44,524 nucleotides of DNA from an uncultured Eubacteriales bacterium (GCA_902475435.1 CABRZL010000011.1:1-44524); one strand, 5' to 3'; positions 32,622 through 40,633 are shown, numbered from the stretch's first letter. The notes: generated by a model not told the origin, from the sequence alone. Program-made: numbers and translations.

Positions 32622-33233
32622 ATGGAATTTCATGAAGTTATCAATCAAAGGAAAACAAGCCGTGAGTGGACGGACCGGGAGGTTGATTTTGAGGCAATCA
32701 AAAGGATTCTGGAAGCAGGCATGAAGGCCCCTTCCTGGGATCACTACCGAAGCTGGCAGTTTATTGTTCTGCATGAGCGCGAGGATAAGGAGCGCGCCTT
32801 TGCCTATGCAAAGGCTGTTGCCAAACGCTATGTGGACAGCAACCGCACATATACGCGCCCCAATCTGGCGCAGAAAATGTATGCCTATGCCATGCCGAGG
32901 CAGTATACCATGCTGGTGGACTGCCCCTATGTGATTATCCCCCTGTTCAAATGCAATAGGCTCAACGCGGAATGGGTAAGTAAATTAAATCCCCTTACCA
33001 CCGCCTGGTGTGTGGCCGAAAATATCATGCTGGCCGTTATCAACGAGGGGTTGGGCTACTCGCTGCGGATTCCGCTGAACAAAGAACACGACGTTGTGCT
33101 GAACACGCTGGGCGTGCCGCAGGGCTGGATGACCCCGTGCTTTATCGGAGTAGGATACCCGAAGGAGGACGAGCTGGTTTTAGAGCAGTATAGCAGCAGC
33201 CCGGATGGACATATCCATATGGGAGGCTGGTAA
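32622..33233 (+). CDS. Nitroreductase family protein 2 (diverged paralogue)
   Basis: A 203-aa protein aligned along its whole length with the preceding one (MEFHEVINQRKTSREWTDREV against MEFYEVINTRRSIRQFEDREI; ILEAGMKAPSWDHYRSW; WCVAENIMLAVINEGLGYSLRIPL). The RRSIR phosphate-binding pattern is changed to RKTSR, so flavin binding or specificity may differ. AGGAGGCG precedes ATG 32622. It is a tandem duplication with strong divergence; heterodimer formation with copy 1 is possible but unproven. Confidence 0.88.
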   Translation: MEFHEVINQRKTSREWTDREVDFEAIKRILEAGMKAPSWDHYRSWQFIVLHEREDKERAFAYAKAVAKRYVDSNRTYTRPNLAQKMYAYAMPRQYTMLVDCPYVIIPLFKCNRLNAEWVSKLNPLTTAWCVAENIMLAVINEGLGYSLRIPLNKEHDVVLNTLGVPQGWMTPCFIGVGYPKEDELVLEQYSSSPDGHIHMGGW

Positions 33234-33234
33234 A

Positions 33235-33936
33235 ATGTGCAGCCAGTTATCCTCCGAATCTACATTGGAAAAAAGAAAATTCAGCGTATCGGGCAAAGAA
33301 GTCACGCTCTATCCCGCCATGCAGGCTGATCGGCCATTGATCGTCCTGAACACCTATACCGGCGATGGAGAATCAGTCATGCGTGAAGTGAGAAAAATCA
33401 GCGCGGGTGATGTCAATGTGCTTGTCATCGGGAACCTTGACTGGAACCATGATATGACGCCGTGGTATTGTCCTCCACTGTCGGCGGATGATACGGCGGC
33501 TACGGGCGGAGCAGATGAATACCTGGAATTGCTTCTTTCCGAGATACTTCCAAAGGCCAGGACGCTTATTTGCGGCAGTCCAATGCGTACCTGTATCGCA
33601 GGCTACTCTCTTGCCGGTCTGTTCGCCCTTTATGCAATGTACCGATGCGATGCCTTTGAACGCGCGGCAAGTATATCCGGCTCACTCTGGTTTCCTGATT
33701 TTCTGGATTTTACTACAGGCCACGATATGCTGCGGAAACCCGACAGGATCTATCTGTCCCTGGGAGACAAGGAGAAAAAGACAAGACATCCGCTTCTGAA
33801 AACCGTGCAGGACAATACGGAAGCCCTTGCGGAGCATTACCGGCAGCTTGGGATTGAGGTGACATTTGAGCTGAATCCTGGCAATCATTTTCAGGATGCG
33901 GCGCTCAGAAGCGCAAAAGGAATGACAGCAATATGA
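33235..33936 (+). CDS. Putative alpha/beta-hydrolase esterase
   Basis: A 233-aa protein. GYSLAGLF gives the nucleophile elbow with Ser125, and NPGNHFQDA near the end probably supplies His. The middle contains RAASISGSLWFPDFLDF and IYLSLGDKEKKTRHP, resembling the enterochelin-esterase/putative esterase group. It has no signal peptide, so it is cytoplasmic. GGAGG (33222-33226) precedes ATG 33235. The in-frame ATG at 33205 lies inside the previous gene without a ribosome site. The stop overlaps the radical SAM gene (ATGATAA), so both are co-translated. Confidence 0.82.
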   Translation: MCSQLSSESTLEKRKFSVSGKEVTLYPAMQADRPLIVLNTYTGDGESVMREVRKISAGDVNVLVIGNLDWNHDMTPWYCPPLSADDTAATGGADEYLELLLSEILPKARTLICGSPMRTCIAGYSLAGLFALYAMYRCDAFERAASISGSLWFPDFLDFTTGHDMLRKPDRIYLSLGDKEKKTRHPLLKTVQDNTEALAEHYRQLGIEVTFELNPGNHFQDAALRSAKGMTAI

Positions 33937-34811
33937 TAATAAAAGAAATCAATACCAAAAGCGTGATCACAAAGACAGACCTTCCCGTCTGTGATTATGC
34001 TGTGAATCCGTATGTGGGCTGCACTCACGGATGCAAATACTGCTATGCCAGTTTTATGAAACGGTTTACCAACCATCCGGAGCCCTGGGGAGAGTTTTTG
34101 GATGTAAAGTATTGGCCCAAGATCAGGAAACCGGAAAAGTATGCCGGAAAAGAGCTGTTCTTTGGTACCGTGACCGACCCATACAATCCCCAGGAGGAAC
34201 AATACCGCCGCACCCGCTCTTTGCTGGAGCAGTTACAGGGCAGCGGTGTAAAAATAACAATCCAAACTAAGTCTGACCTGGTTCTGCGGGATATAGACTT
34301 GCTTAAGACTTTTTCAGACATCCGGGTTGGTTTTTCCATCAATACTTTAGAAGAGGCGTTCCGGGCCGATATGGATAAAGCGGTTTCGATTGAAAGACGG
34401 CTTGCCGCCATGAAAACGCTGCATGAGGCAGGCATCCGCACCACCTGCTTCATCTCCCCGATCTTTCCGGCGCTGACGGACGTGCCTGCCATTATCGACA
34501 GGGTAAAGGATCAGTGTCAGTTGGTATGGCTGGAAAACCTCAACCTGCGCGGCAGCTATAAAACGGTGATTTTGGAGTATATACGGGAAAAGCACCCGGA
34601 GCTGCTGCCGATTTACCAGGAGATTTATCAAAAGGGAAATCCAGAATATTGGGAATTGCTGGATATAGAACTGAGAGCCTATGCAGCGGAAGCCGGTCTT
34701 GACTATGTGGTGAACGATGACAGTATGATGCGTCCTTTTGAAGCGCCGCCTGTCATTGTGAATTATTTCTACCACGAAAAAATAAAGAAAAGTGCGAAAA
34801 AAGGAATGTGA
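33933..34811 (+). CDS. SPL-family radical SAM protein
   Basis: A 292-aa protein. The radical SAM cluster motif is Cys30, Cys34, Cys37 in GCTHGCKYCY. It is followed by FFGTVTDPYNPQEEQYRRTR, KITIQTKSDLVLRDIDLL, INTLEEAFRADMDKAV and LENLNLRGSYK, matching the spore photoproduct lyase-like (SPL) family. I recall near relatives described in Clostridia mobile DNA as one half of a radical SAM mobile pair, but no partner is visible here. The substrate is unknown. It is translated from an overlap with the esterase and followed by mutM, so a nucleic-acid repair or modification role is attractive. Confidence 0.88.
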   Translation: MIIKEINTKSVITKTDLPVCDYAVNPYVGCTHGCKYCYASFMKRFTNHPEPWGEFLDVKYWPKIRKPEKYAGKELFFGTVTDPYNPQEEQYRRTRSLLEQLQGSGVKITIQTKSDLVLRDIDLLKTFSDIRVGFSINTLEEAFRADMDKAVSIERRLAAMKTLHEAGIRTTCFISPIFPALTDVPAIIDRVKDQCQLVWLENLNLRGSYKTVILEYIREKHPELLPIYQEIYQKGNPEYWELLDIELRAYAAEAGLDYVVNDDSMMRPFEAPPVIVNYFYHEKIKKSAKKGM

Positions 34812-34837
34812 ATAGGAAAGAAAGGACGGTAAGGAGT

Positions 34838-35665
34838 ATGCCAGAATTGCCGGAAGTAGAAGCAATTAGAAGGGTGCTGGAACCACAGGTGCAGGGTCTT
34901 ACGATTCAGGATATTGGGGTTCATAGGCCGGAGATTATTGAACATCCCTCTGCGGACGCGTTTTGCGGCAGGTTAATTGGACAGACCTTTGACCGTGCTG
35001 AGCGCCGGGGGAAATTTTTGCTGCTTTGGTTCGAGAGCGGCGACCATATTGTCCTGCATTTGCGAATGACCGGATGCCTCCTGGTAACTCCTGCGGATAT
35101 GCCGGAAGAAAAGCATACCCATCTTGTTTTTCGACTAAGCAATGGCAAAGAGCTGCGTTTTTCAGATACCCGTCGTTTTGGACGCTTTTGGTTGATAGCA
35201 GACGGAGAAACCGATACATACAGCGGGATTGAAAAGCTGGGGGTTGACCCGTTGACTTCTGAATGTAGTGCGGAATATCTGCGGGATCGTCTGGGAAAAC
35301 GCAAAAAATCAATTAAGGAATGCTTACTGGATCAGAGCATCGTCGCCGGCATTGGCAATATCTATTCGGATGAGATTTTGTTTGCAGCAAAAATCCATCC
35401 GGCGCGGCCTGCTAACAGCTTGACAGAAACGGAGTGGACGCGGCTTGCCACCGCCATTCCCCAACAATTAGCATATTTTATCGAAAAAAATCAAATGACA
35501 CCGGAGGAATATTTAGAAACGAAAGGACAGGATTATCGTAACACGCCGTTTTTACAGGTATATGGCCGTGAAGAAAAGCCTTGCTCCATTTGTGGAGAAC
35601 TCCTTTGCCGCATGGTAATTGGCGGCAGAGGAAGTACCTATTGTCCCACCTGTCAGAAGAAATAG
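34838..35665 (+). CDS. mutM: Formamidopyrimidine-DNA glycosylase (MutM/Fpg)
   Basis: A 275-aa protein with all Fpg hallmarks: N-terminal PELPEVE (catalytic Pro after Met removal), Lys in RRGKFLLL, LRMTG, DTRRFGR, VAGIGNIYSDEILF, and a C-terminal zinc finger C-x2-C-x16-C-x2-C containing GGRGSTYC. It removes 8-oxoguanine and formamidopyrimidines from DNA. AAGGAG precedes ATG 34838; the upstream in-frame ATG 34808 would displace the essential N-terminal Pro, so it is excluded. Last gene of the MarR-nitroreductase operon. Probably a second mutM beside the chromosomal one. Confidence 0.96.
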   Translation: MPELPEVEAIRRVLEPQVQGLTIQDIGVHRPEIIEHPSADAFCGRLIGQTFDRAERRGKFLLLWFESGDHIVLHLRMTGCLLVTPADMPEEKHTHLVFRLSNGKELRFSDTRRFGRFWLIADGETDTYSGIEKLGVDPLTSECSAEYLRDRLGKRKKSIKECLLDQSIVAGIGNIYSDEILFAAKIHPARPANSLTETEWTRLATAIPQQLAYFIEKNQMTPEEYLETKGQDYRNTPFLQVYGREEKPCSICGELLCRMVIGGRGSTYCPTCQKK

Positions 35666-35776
35666 AAAGATTGCAAACTATCTGGGCGGCGGCTATCAGA
35701 GCTGTCGCTCCTGCATTTTATCTGTCGTGCAGGATGTCCTCCCACATATCATGACGAAAACCCATTTTGTGTTCCC

Positions 35777-35805
35777 TTGACAAAGCATATCTCTTGTGCT
35801 ATACT
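35777..35805 (+). promoter_or_regulatory. Promoter of the second MarR operon
   Basis: TTGACA (35777-35782), 17-bp spacer, TATACT (35800-35805). A near-consensus sigma-A promoter. Confidence 0.8.
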
Positions 35806-35821
35806 AAAGTCAAATCTCGGA

Positions 35822-35835
35822 CTAACAAATGTTAG
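35822..35835. promoter_or_regulatory. Palindromic MarR operator CTAACA-AA-TGTTAG
   Basis: Six-base perfect arms with a 2-base centre, located 16-30 bases after the -10 box. It contains the ATG at 35829 and so argues against that codon as the true start. Confidence 0.6.
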
Positions 35836-35861
35836 ACTATCAAAAATGGGAGGATAATCAT

Positions 35862-36320
35862 GTGGAGCTGGAAAAAGTGAGAGGATATGTAAATCAATAT
35901 GGCAGGCTGCGGGATTTGCAATATGCTGCCTACGAAATGTGCGCCAGAAAGCATGGCTTGACGGCGAAGGAACTGTTTGTGCTGGACATCATCTGGTTTT
36001 CTTCAGATGGCTGTCTGCAATCGGAAATTAGTGAGCGAATGTCGGCAACCAAACAGACGATCAGTGCCATTATCAAAAAGTTTTGGAAATTGGGCTATGT
36101 GTCTTTGACAGAATCAGAAAATGACCGCCGGAATAAGATTGTCCGTTTTACGGATGCCGGACTGGAGTATGCGGAAGGCATTGTCCTACCCGCTGCCAGA
36201 GCAGAAATAAATGCTATGGCTGACATGGCCGACGAGGATATTGTAGAGCTTCTTCGTCTTACTACCGTCTTTTCTGAAAATATGAAGGCGGAATTTAGTG
36301 GTTTGAGGGAGGAAATGTAG
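35862..36320 (+). CDS. MarR-family regulator of the ABC transporter operon
   Basis: A 152-aa winged-helix protein with HTH segment CLQSEISERMSATKQTISAIIKKF and wing ESENDRRNKIVRFTDAG (DRRNK motif, as in the first MarR at 31541). Start: GGGAGG (35848-35853) is 8 bases before GTG 35862. The longer ORF from ATG 35829 begins inside the predicted operator and lacks a ribosome site. It is the first gene of a unit with a small protein and an amino-acid ABC transporter. It presumably represses them in response to an unknown ligand. Confidence 0.9.
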   Translation: MELEKVRGYVNQYGRLRDLQYAAYEMCARKHGLTAKELFVLDIIWFSSDGCLQSEISERMSATKQTISAIIKKFWKLGYVSLTESENDRRNKIVRFTDAGLEYAEGIVLPAARAEINAMADMADEDIVELLRLTTVFSENMKAEFSGLREEM

Positions 36321-36326
36321 TAGTAT

Positions 36327-36584
36327 ATGGGATTGCGTCTAAAGAAAAGCAATGTTGAAAGTGCGGAAAAAAACAACCATATGACTGATACCCAAGAATT
36401 CCCGTCTGACAGGCAGATTCAGCATGATTTGGCTATGCGATCTTCTATGCTGCATAGCTATTGCGGTAATGGTACATCCTTTGACACCGCAAGATGCTGT
36501 CTGCTGTTTCATGACTGGTACTGGCCTAAAATCCAAAAGAGGCTAAAAGAAGATTTTTTGAAAAGAAAGGATGAAAATTTATGA
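36327..36584 (+). CDS. Unrecognised 85-aa small protein
   Basis: ATG 36327 lies 6 bases after the MarR stop and 13 after GGGAGG; ATG 36381 is an alternative. The C-terminal part (DLAMRSSMLHSYCGNGTSFDTARCCLLFHDWYWPKIQKRLKEDF) has three Cys, several His and a Trp-rich helix, suggesting a small globular domain. It has no transmembrane helix. The stop overlaps the binding-protein start as ATGA, so it is translationally coupled to the transporter. No family is recognised; an accessory or regulator of the transporter is possible. Confidence 0.55.
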   Translation: MGLRLKKSNVESAEKNNHMTDTQEFPSDRQIQHDLAMRSSMLHSYCGNGTSFDTARCCLLFHDWYWPKIQKRLKEDFLKRKDENL

Positions 36585-37402
36585 AAAAGGTTTTTTGTGT
36601 GTTGATGGCGGCGGTCTTATTGCTTGCCACTGGATGCAGCAGTAATTCCACGGAAACGGAAGATAATACAGTGCGCATTGGCTGCGAGTTTGCCTATGTC
36701 CCCTACAACTGGGAAGAGGACAGCGCCACCGAGTACAATATGCCGATTGAAAACCATGACGGTTTCTATGGCGATGGTTACGATGTGCAAATTGCGAAGC
36801 GGGTGGCTGAAGCTATGGGTAAGGAGCCTGTGTTTGTAAAGGTTTCTTTTGACGGGTTGATGCAGGCGCTGAATAATGGACAGATTGACATGGTTATTTC
36901 CGGTATGCTGGATTCTCCGGAACATCGTCAGGCCGCAGATTTTTCCAATACATACGCTGTTACCAAAACAGAGTACACGGTTCTGGTGAATAAGGATTCC
37001 GCCTATGCCGGGGCAACGTCTCTGGAAGAACTGAGCGGCGCCTCTATTCTGGGACAGCGGGGTACCCGTCTGGACACGGTGATTGACCAGATTCCCGGTG
37101 TCAACCATATTTCTCCGGTCGATACGATTCCCGCCATGCTGGATCGGCTGCTCAAGGGAACGGTGGACGGAATTGTCATTAACCGGGAAACTGTAGAGGT
37201 TTATACCTCTCAATATGAGGAATTGGTTGGTCTTACTTTCGATGAGGGGGAAGGCTTTGAACTGGATTTTAGCGGCATTTGCGTAGGAGTTCGCAAAGGA
37301 GACACGGAATTGCTGGAAGATGTCAATGCAGCACTGGATGAGATCAGCGAGGCAGACAGAACGGCACTCTTTGACGCTGCTATCGAGCGCGGAGGCGAAT
37401 AA
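36581..37402 (+). CDS. Amino-acid ABC transporter substrate-binding lipoprotein
   Basis: A 273-aa protein. A lipoprotein signal peptide has lipobox LATGC (Cys19). The solute-binding family 3 fold follows: VRIGCEFAYVPYNWEE, GYDVQIAKRVAEAMGKEPVFVKVSFDGLMQALNNGQIDMVISGM, SLEELSGASILGQRGT, GTVDGIVINRE, and SGICVGVRKGD. The polar-amino-acid binding proteins of this family (His/Gln/Arg/cystine) use these segments. It is anchored outside the membrane and passes substrate to the next two gene products. The substrate cannot be deduced from sequence. Confidence 0.93.
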   Translation: MKKVFCVLMAAVLLLATGCSSNSTETEDNTVRIGCEFAYVPYNWEEDSATEYNMPIENHDGFYGDGYDVQIAKRVAEAMGKEPVFVKVSFDGLMQALNNGQIDMVISGMLDSPEHRQAADFSNTYAVTKTEYTVLVNKDSAYAGATSLEELSGASILGQRGTRLDTVIDQIPGVNHISPVDTIPAMLDRLLKGTVDGIVINRETVEVYTSQYEELVGLTFDEGEGFELDFSGICVGVRKGDTELLEDVNAALDEISEADRTALFDAAIERGGE

Positions 37403-37408
37403 TCAATT

Positions 37409-38305
37409 ATGAAAACGAGTTTGAAAGCAAAGAATTTTTGCTGGTTCTGGGGCGCCGTTGCTGCTCTCGTGCTTGTCCTGGCCGTATGGCTGATATACCG
37501 GTTTATCCGGGTGGCGGGCCTTTCTGAAATGCCGGAAGGCGATCTGGATGCCATGCTTTATCTGCTGATGAGCGAGCGCAAGGCATGGATCAGCGGTATC
37601 GGTCAGACAATGGCGGCCTCCGTAGTTGGCACGGGGATTGGCTTTGCCTTTGCTGTGGTGCTGGCTTACATTCGGCAGAATGAGCCTACGTTGCGAGATC
37701 CCAGACCTGTTCAGTATGTGAAGTACATAATGCTGACATTGGAGAAACTGTATGTAACCATTATTCGCGGAACGCCCATGATGGTACAGGCCTGTATTAT
37801 TTATTACGGAGGCTTTTCTATTGTGAAGGCTCTGATGCCGGGTGCATCTGTTACACAGGTCAATCAGGTTTGGTCTCTGTTTGCCTCTGCCTTGATTACT
37901 GTGATTTTGAATTCTGCTGCTTATTTGGCAGAGGTGCTTCGCGGTGGTATCGATTCGGTTGAGCAGGGGCAAAAGGAAGCGGCCTTTTCTCTGGGATTCA
38001 CGCCCTGGCAATCAATTACCAGGGTGGTTTATCCTCAGGCTATACGCAACAGCCTTCCTTCCATTGTCAACGAGCTGATTAACAATATTAAGGGCACATC
38101 GGTACTTACGGTTATTGGTTTCGGAGAGCTTATGTTTGCCACTACATCTATTGCGGGTAAAACCTACCGGTATCTTCCCACCTATCTTGTAGCGGCGGTT
38201 CTGTACCTGGTACTGGTTGTCCTGCTCTCTTATGGATTGAATAAACTAGTGGATTGTGCCTTACACCGGCGTAATCCGGGAAAGGGGGACAAGGCGAATG
38301 GATGA
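37409..38305 (+). CDS. Amino-acid ABC transporter permease
   Basis: A 298-aa membrane protein of the HisM/GlnP group. The ATPase-contact (EAA) loop is QGQKEAAFSLGFTPWQSITRVVYPQA. Helices include WGAVAALVLVLAVWLIYRFI, TMAASVVGTGIGFAFAVVLAYI, VTVIL-type segments near SALITVILNSAAYLAEVL, and YLVAAVLYLVLVVLLSYGL. About 5-6 transmembrane segments. It starts 6 bases after the binding protein stop and overlaps the ATPase by 8 bp. It forms the membrane channel, probably as a homodimer because only one permease gene is present. Confidence 0.93.
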   Translation: MKTSLKAKNFCWFWGAVAALVLVLAVWLIYRFIRVAGLSEMPEGDLDAMLYLLMSERKAWISGIGQTMAASVVGTGIGFAFAVVLAYIRQNEPTLRDPRPVQYVKYIMLTLEKLYVTIIRGTPMMVQACIIYYGGFSIVKALMPGASVTQVNQVWSLFASALITVILNSAAYLAEVLRGGIDSVEQGQKEAAFSLGFTPWQSITRVVYPQAIRNSLPSIVNELINNIKGTSVLTVIGFGELMFATTSIAGKTYRYLPTYLVAAVLYLVLVVLLSYGLNKLVDCALHRRNPGKGDKANG

Positions 38306-39041
38306 GAAAAAATGTGTCCTTAGTGTGCGGGGATTGGAAAAAGGGTTTGACGGCGATCATGTTCTGCGTGGGATCGATTTGGATGTGTATCAAGGCGATG
38401 TGATTTCTGTCATTGGCCCCAGCGGGTCCGGAAAATCTACGCTCATCCGCTGCATTGATTTCCTGGAGGAACCGGACAAGGGTTCCGTGATTTTAGACGG
38501 GACGGATTATACGAATATGTCGGCTCCTCTAAAAGAACTACATGAGAAGGTAGGCATGGTCTTTCAGAGTTTTAACCTGTTTGCCAATCGAACCGTGTTA
38601 GAAAATTGCACACTCCCCCTGATAACGGTCAAACGGATGGATCGAAAAACAGCAAAGAACATTGCTTTGCATAATCTGGAAAAAGTGGGGATGGCGCCCT
38701 TTTGGCACCGGGGCGCATTGGAACTCTCCGGCGGGCAGAAACAAAGGGTAGCTATTGCCAGGGCGCTGTGCATGGAGCCTCAACTGATGTTGTTTGATGA
38801 ACCGACCAGTGCATTGGACCCGGAAATGGTGGGCGAAGTGTTGGAAGTTGTTAAGTCCCTGGCACAAAGAGGAACAACAATGATTGTCGTTTCCCATGAG
38901 ATGACCTTTGTGCGTACTATCTCTACACGCGTGCTGTTCCTCGACAAAGGTGTTATCGAGGAGGATGCCCCGCCGCAAGAACTTTTTACGAATCCGCACT
39001 CAGAAAGGGTCAAGGAGTTTTTATCCCACCATATGCTGTAG
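38298..39041 (+). CDS. Amino-acid ABC transporter ATPase
   Basis: A 247-aa ATPase with Walker A GPSGSGKSTL (near residue 38), Q-loop MVFQSFNLF, signature LSGGQKQRVAIARAL, Walker B LMLFDEPTSALDPE and H-loop VVSHEM. The order and length are those of the GlnQ/HisP family. AAAGGGGG precedes ATG 38298; the ORF extension to 38256 lies within the permease. The operon ends with a strong terminator at 39093. Confidence 0.95.
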   Translation: MDEKKCVLSVRGLEKGFDGDHVLRGIDLDVYQGDVISVIGPSGSGKSTLIRCIDFLEEPDKGSVILDGTDYTNMSAPLKELHEKVGMVFQSFNLFANRTVLENCTLPLITVKRMDRKTAKNIALHNLEKVGMAPFWHRGALELSGGQKQRVAIARALCMEPQLMLFDEPTSALDPEMVGEVLEVVKSLAQRGTTMIVVSHEMTFVRTISTRVLFLDKGVIEEDAPPQELFTNPHSERVKEFLSHHML

Positions 39042-39092
39042 CAAGTATCGGAGGGCAACTCCGATTTGCTGAAAAATGATGAGGTAGAAGCG

Positions 39093-39123
39093 AACCGACC
39101 CAAAAGGTCGGTTTCCTTTTTTA
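39093..39123 (+). terminator. Intrinsic terminator of the ABC transporter operon
   Basis: AACCGACC (39093-39100) pairs with GGTCGGTT (39106-39113), loop CAAAA, followed by TCCTTTTTT. Confidence 0.9.
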
Positions 39124-39191
39124 TACTGTGATGCGGACGAGCGGATTTATCAATTTTTCTTTATAAGGAGTAATACAGGTTCCTTGTCAAA

Positions 39192-39272
39192 ATGCCGTTA
39201 ATCCCGCTGAATACAAAGGGTAAGCTGGATATGACAAAAATACCTGTTGTGATGAAAGCGGGGAATTTTTAA
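39192..39272 (+). CDS. 26-codon upstream ORF coupled to the acetyltransferase gene
   Basis: The ORF starts at ATG 39192 and encodes MPLIPLNTKGKLDMTKIP and eight more residues. Its stop TAA (39270-39272) overlaps the next ATG as TAATG. It may be a leader peptide or the leftover 3' end of a gene, since the frame is open back to 39174. AAGGAG at 39164 is too far for the ATG. Low certainty. Confidence 0.3.
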   Translation: MPLIPLNTKGKLDMTKIPVVMKAGNF

Positions 39273-39763
39273 TGGAAATTGTGATACGAAAGGCAACACT
39301 TGATGAGATAGAATTGCTAATGGAATGGCGCATGGAGGTCTTGCACGAAGTATTCTCAATCCCGCTAAGCAAAAACACAGGTGACTTGGAGCAGGAAAAC
39401 CGTGTTTATTATCAAAAGGCACTGGCACAGAATGAACATATCGCTTGTTTTGCCTATACAGAGGATAAAATTGTTGGCTGCGGAGGCATCTGCTTTTATC
39501 GGGAGATGCCCTCGCCGGATAATCCAACCGGGAAATGCGCCTATTTAATGAACATCTATACCAAGCCACAATTTAGAAAACAGGGTGTAGGCGAAGCAAT
39601 CATAAAATGGCTTGTAGAACAAGCAATAAAACGCGGCATTTCTAAAATTTATTTAGAAACCTCCGAATCAGGAAAGCGGCTATATACAAAATTTGGGTTT
39701 GTTCCCATGCAGGATATGATGAAACTGCCCCCAAAAATCGCAGACATAGTTTTTGAAAAATAA
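39272..39763 (+). CDS. GNAT family N-acetyltransferase
   Basis: A 163-aa protein. The N-terminus VIRKATLDEIELLMEWRMEVL is typical of GNAT enzymes. Acetyl-CoA motif A is YLMNIYTKPQFRKQGVGEAIIKWL (QFRKQGVG), followed by the motif B region ISKIYLETSESGKRLYTKFGF. The strand IACFAYTEDKIVGCGGICF precedes it. The acceptor is unknown; many such enzymes act on small amines or antibiotics. Its start overlaps the stop of a 26-codon upstream ORF, with no strong ribosome site of its own. AT-richer than the upstream cargo, suggesting a different origin. Confidence 0.9.
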   Translation: MEIVIRKATLDEIELLMEWRMEVLHEVFSIPLSKNTGDLEQENRVYYQKALAQNEHIACFAYTEDKIVGCGGICFYREMPSPDNPTGKCAYLMNIYTKPQFRKQGVGEAIIKWLVEQAIKRGISKIYLETSESGKRLYTKFGFVPMQDMMKLPPKIADIVFEK

Positions 39764-39811
39764 TTGAAATATTTAACAATCGTTAGGTGGTGGTGATATG
39801 GGAAATTAGTT

Positions 39812-40309
39812 GTGCTTAATTTGGCTGAATCCGGCAAACAGATAGGAGAAAAATTGTTTGCCCTGCTTACTGTAGATCAAAAAAAGGAGCTAACACAGTA
39901 TGTCCTTGAGAATGAAACCGGCAGTCTCAATTCGGCCGATAACCTATATCTCCCCATCTTTCGAGGCAAATACTCAATCCCCAAGAAGGTCAGCCAACCT
40001 TTAACAGAAGTTCGAGAGGGTGATTTGTATTTCTGCTTAGAGCAGAGGCTTGTAACGGTCCGCGGACAGGTGATTGAGCTAACTGTCAAGGAATTTGAAA
40101 TCTTCTCTCTGCTTATCTTGAATCCCAAACGGGTATTTACCTACGAGATGCTTATGGATTTGGTATGGAATGAGGATTATACTTACTATTCTCGTAAAGC
40201 GGTCAATAACCACGTGAGTAACCTGCGAAAGAAGTTAAAGGTTGCTCCTGATCTGCCGGACTATGTAAAAAGCGTCTACGGGATTGGGTACAAATTTGAT
40301 TGTTCCTAA
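39812..40309 (+). CDS. OmpR/PhoB-type winged-helix protein without receiver domain
   Basis: A 165-aa protein from GTG 39812 (weak ribosome site GGGA; start uncertain). The C-terminal 95 residues are a Trans_reg_C winged helix: GQVIELTVKEFEIFSLLILNPKRVFTYEMLMDLVW, then RKAVNNHVSNLRKKL and VKSVYGIGYKF. The N-terminal 60 residues (LFALLTVDQKKELTQYVLENETGSL) are not a response-regulator receiver: there is no phospho-acceptor Asp pattern. It probably regulates transcription by another signal. It ends at a hairpin terminator. Confidence 0.85.
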   Translation: MLNLAESGKQIGEKLFALLTVDQKKELTQYVLENETGSLNSADNLYLPIFRGKYSIPKKVSQPLTEVREGDLYFCLEQRLVTVRGQVIELTVKEFEIFSLLILNPKRVFTYEMLMDLVWNEDYTYYSRKAVNNHVSNLRKKLKVAPDLPDYVKSVYGIGYKFDCS

Positions 40310-40350
40310 GAAAGCACAGTTGCGATGAAATTCGCCGCTGTGCTTTTCTT
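40308..40350 (+). terminator. Hairpin terminator after the winged-helix gene
   Basis: AAGAAAGCACAG (40308-40319) pairs with CTGTGCTTTTCTT (40338-40350) with one bulged base. The 3' arm itself supplies the T-rich tail. Confidence 0.7.
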
Positions 40351-40456
40351 GTGTACGCCTTTCCTCACATAATGGAATTAGCTGTCGAAAGCACTCTTTA
40401 ATAAGTGAAATTTGCGCTCGATTTTGATAGAACTATAACACTTCTGGAAAAATAAT

Positions 40457-40476
40457 GGGAAATTTCCCGATATAAT
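40457..40476 (+). promoter_or_regulatory. Palindrome GGGAAATTTCCC next to a TATAAT box
   Basis: A perfect 12-bp palindrome (40457-40468) ends 2 bases before TATAAT (40471-40476). No good -35 is found at 17 bp, so the promoter may depend on an activator or be repressed through the palindrome. It lies at the head of the leader of the sigma-like gene. Confidence 0.5.
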
Positions 40477-40595
40477 TTCCTCCAAATTGAAGGAGGTTAG
40501 AAAGAACTACCCTTTTCCTCCTTTGCAGAAGGAGGAAAGGAATTGCAGCCGAAGTCAAACCGCCGGCCTCGACAAGACCGGTTATATGGAATATC

Positions 40596-40633
40596 AAGCC
40601 CCGTAATCCTGCGCTGGATTACGGGGCTTTTCC
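40596..40633 (+). terminator. Strong 14-bp terminator hairpin in the leader
   Basis: AAGCCCCGTAATCC (40596-40609) pairs perfectly with GGATTACGGGGCTT (40616-40629), loop TGCGCT, followed by TTCC. It lies 210 bp upstream of the sigma-like gene on the same strand. Confidence 0.75.

Noticed and set aside
39798..39809. ATG-GGA-AAT-TAG before the winged-helix gene
   Set aside because: Three codons only. It could be a degraded start, but nothing else supports a gene or a frameshift.
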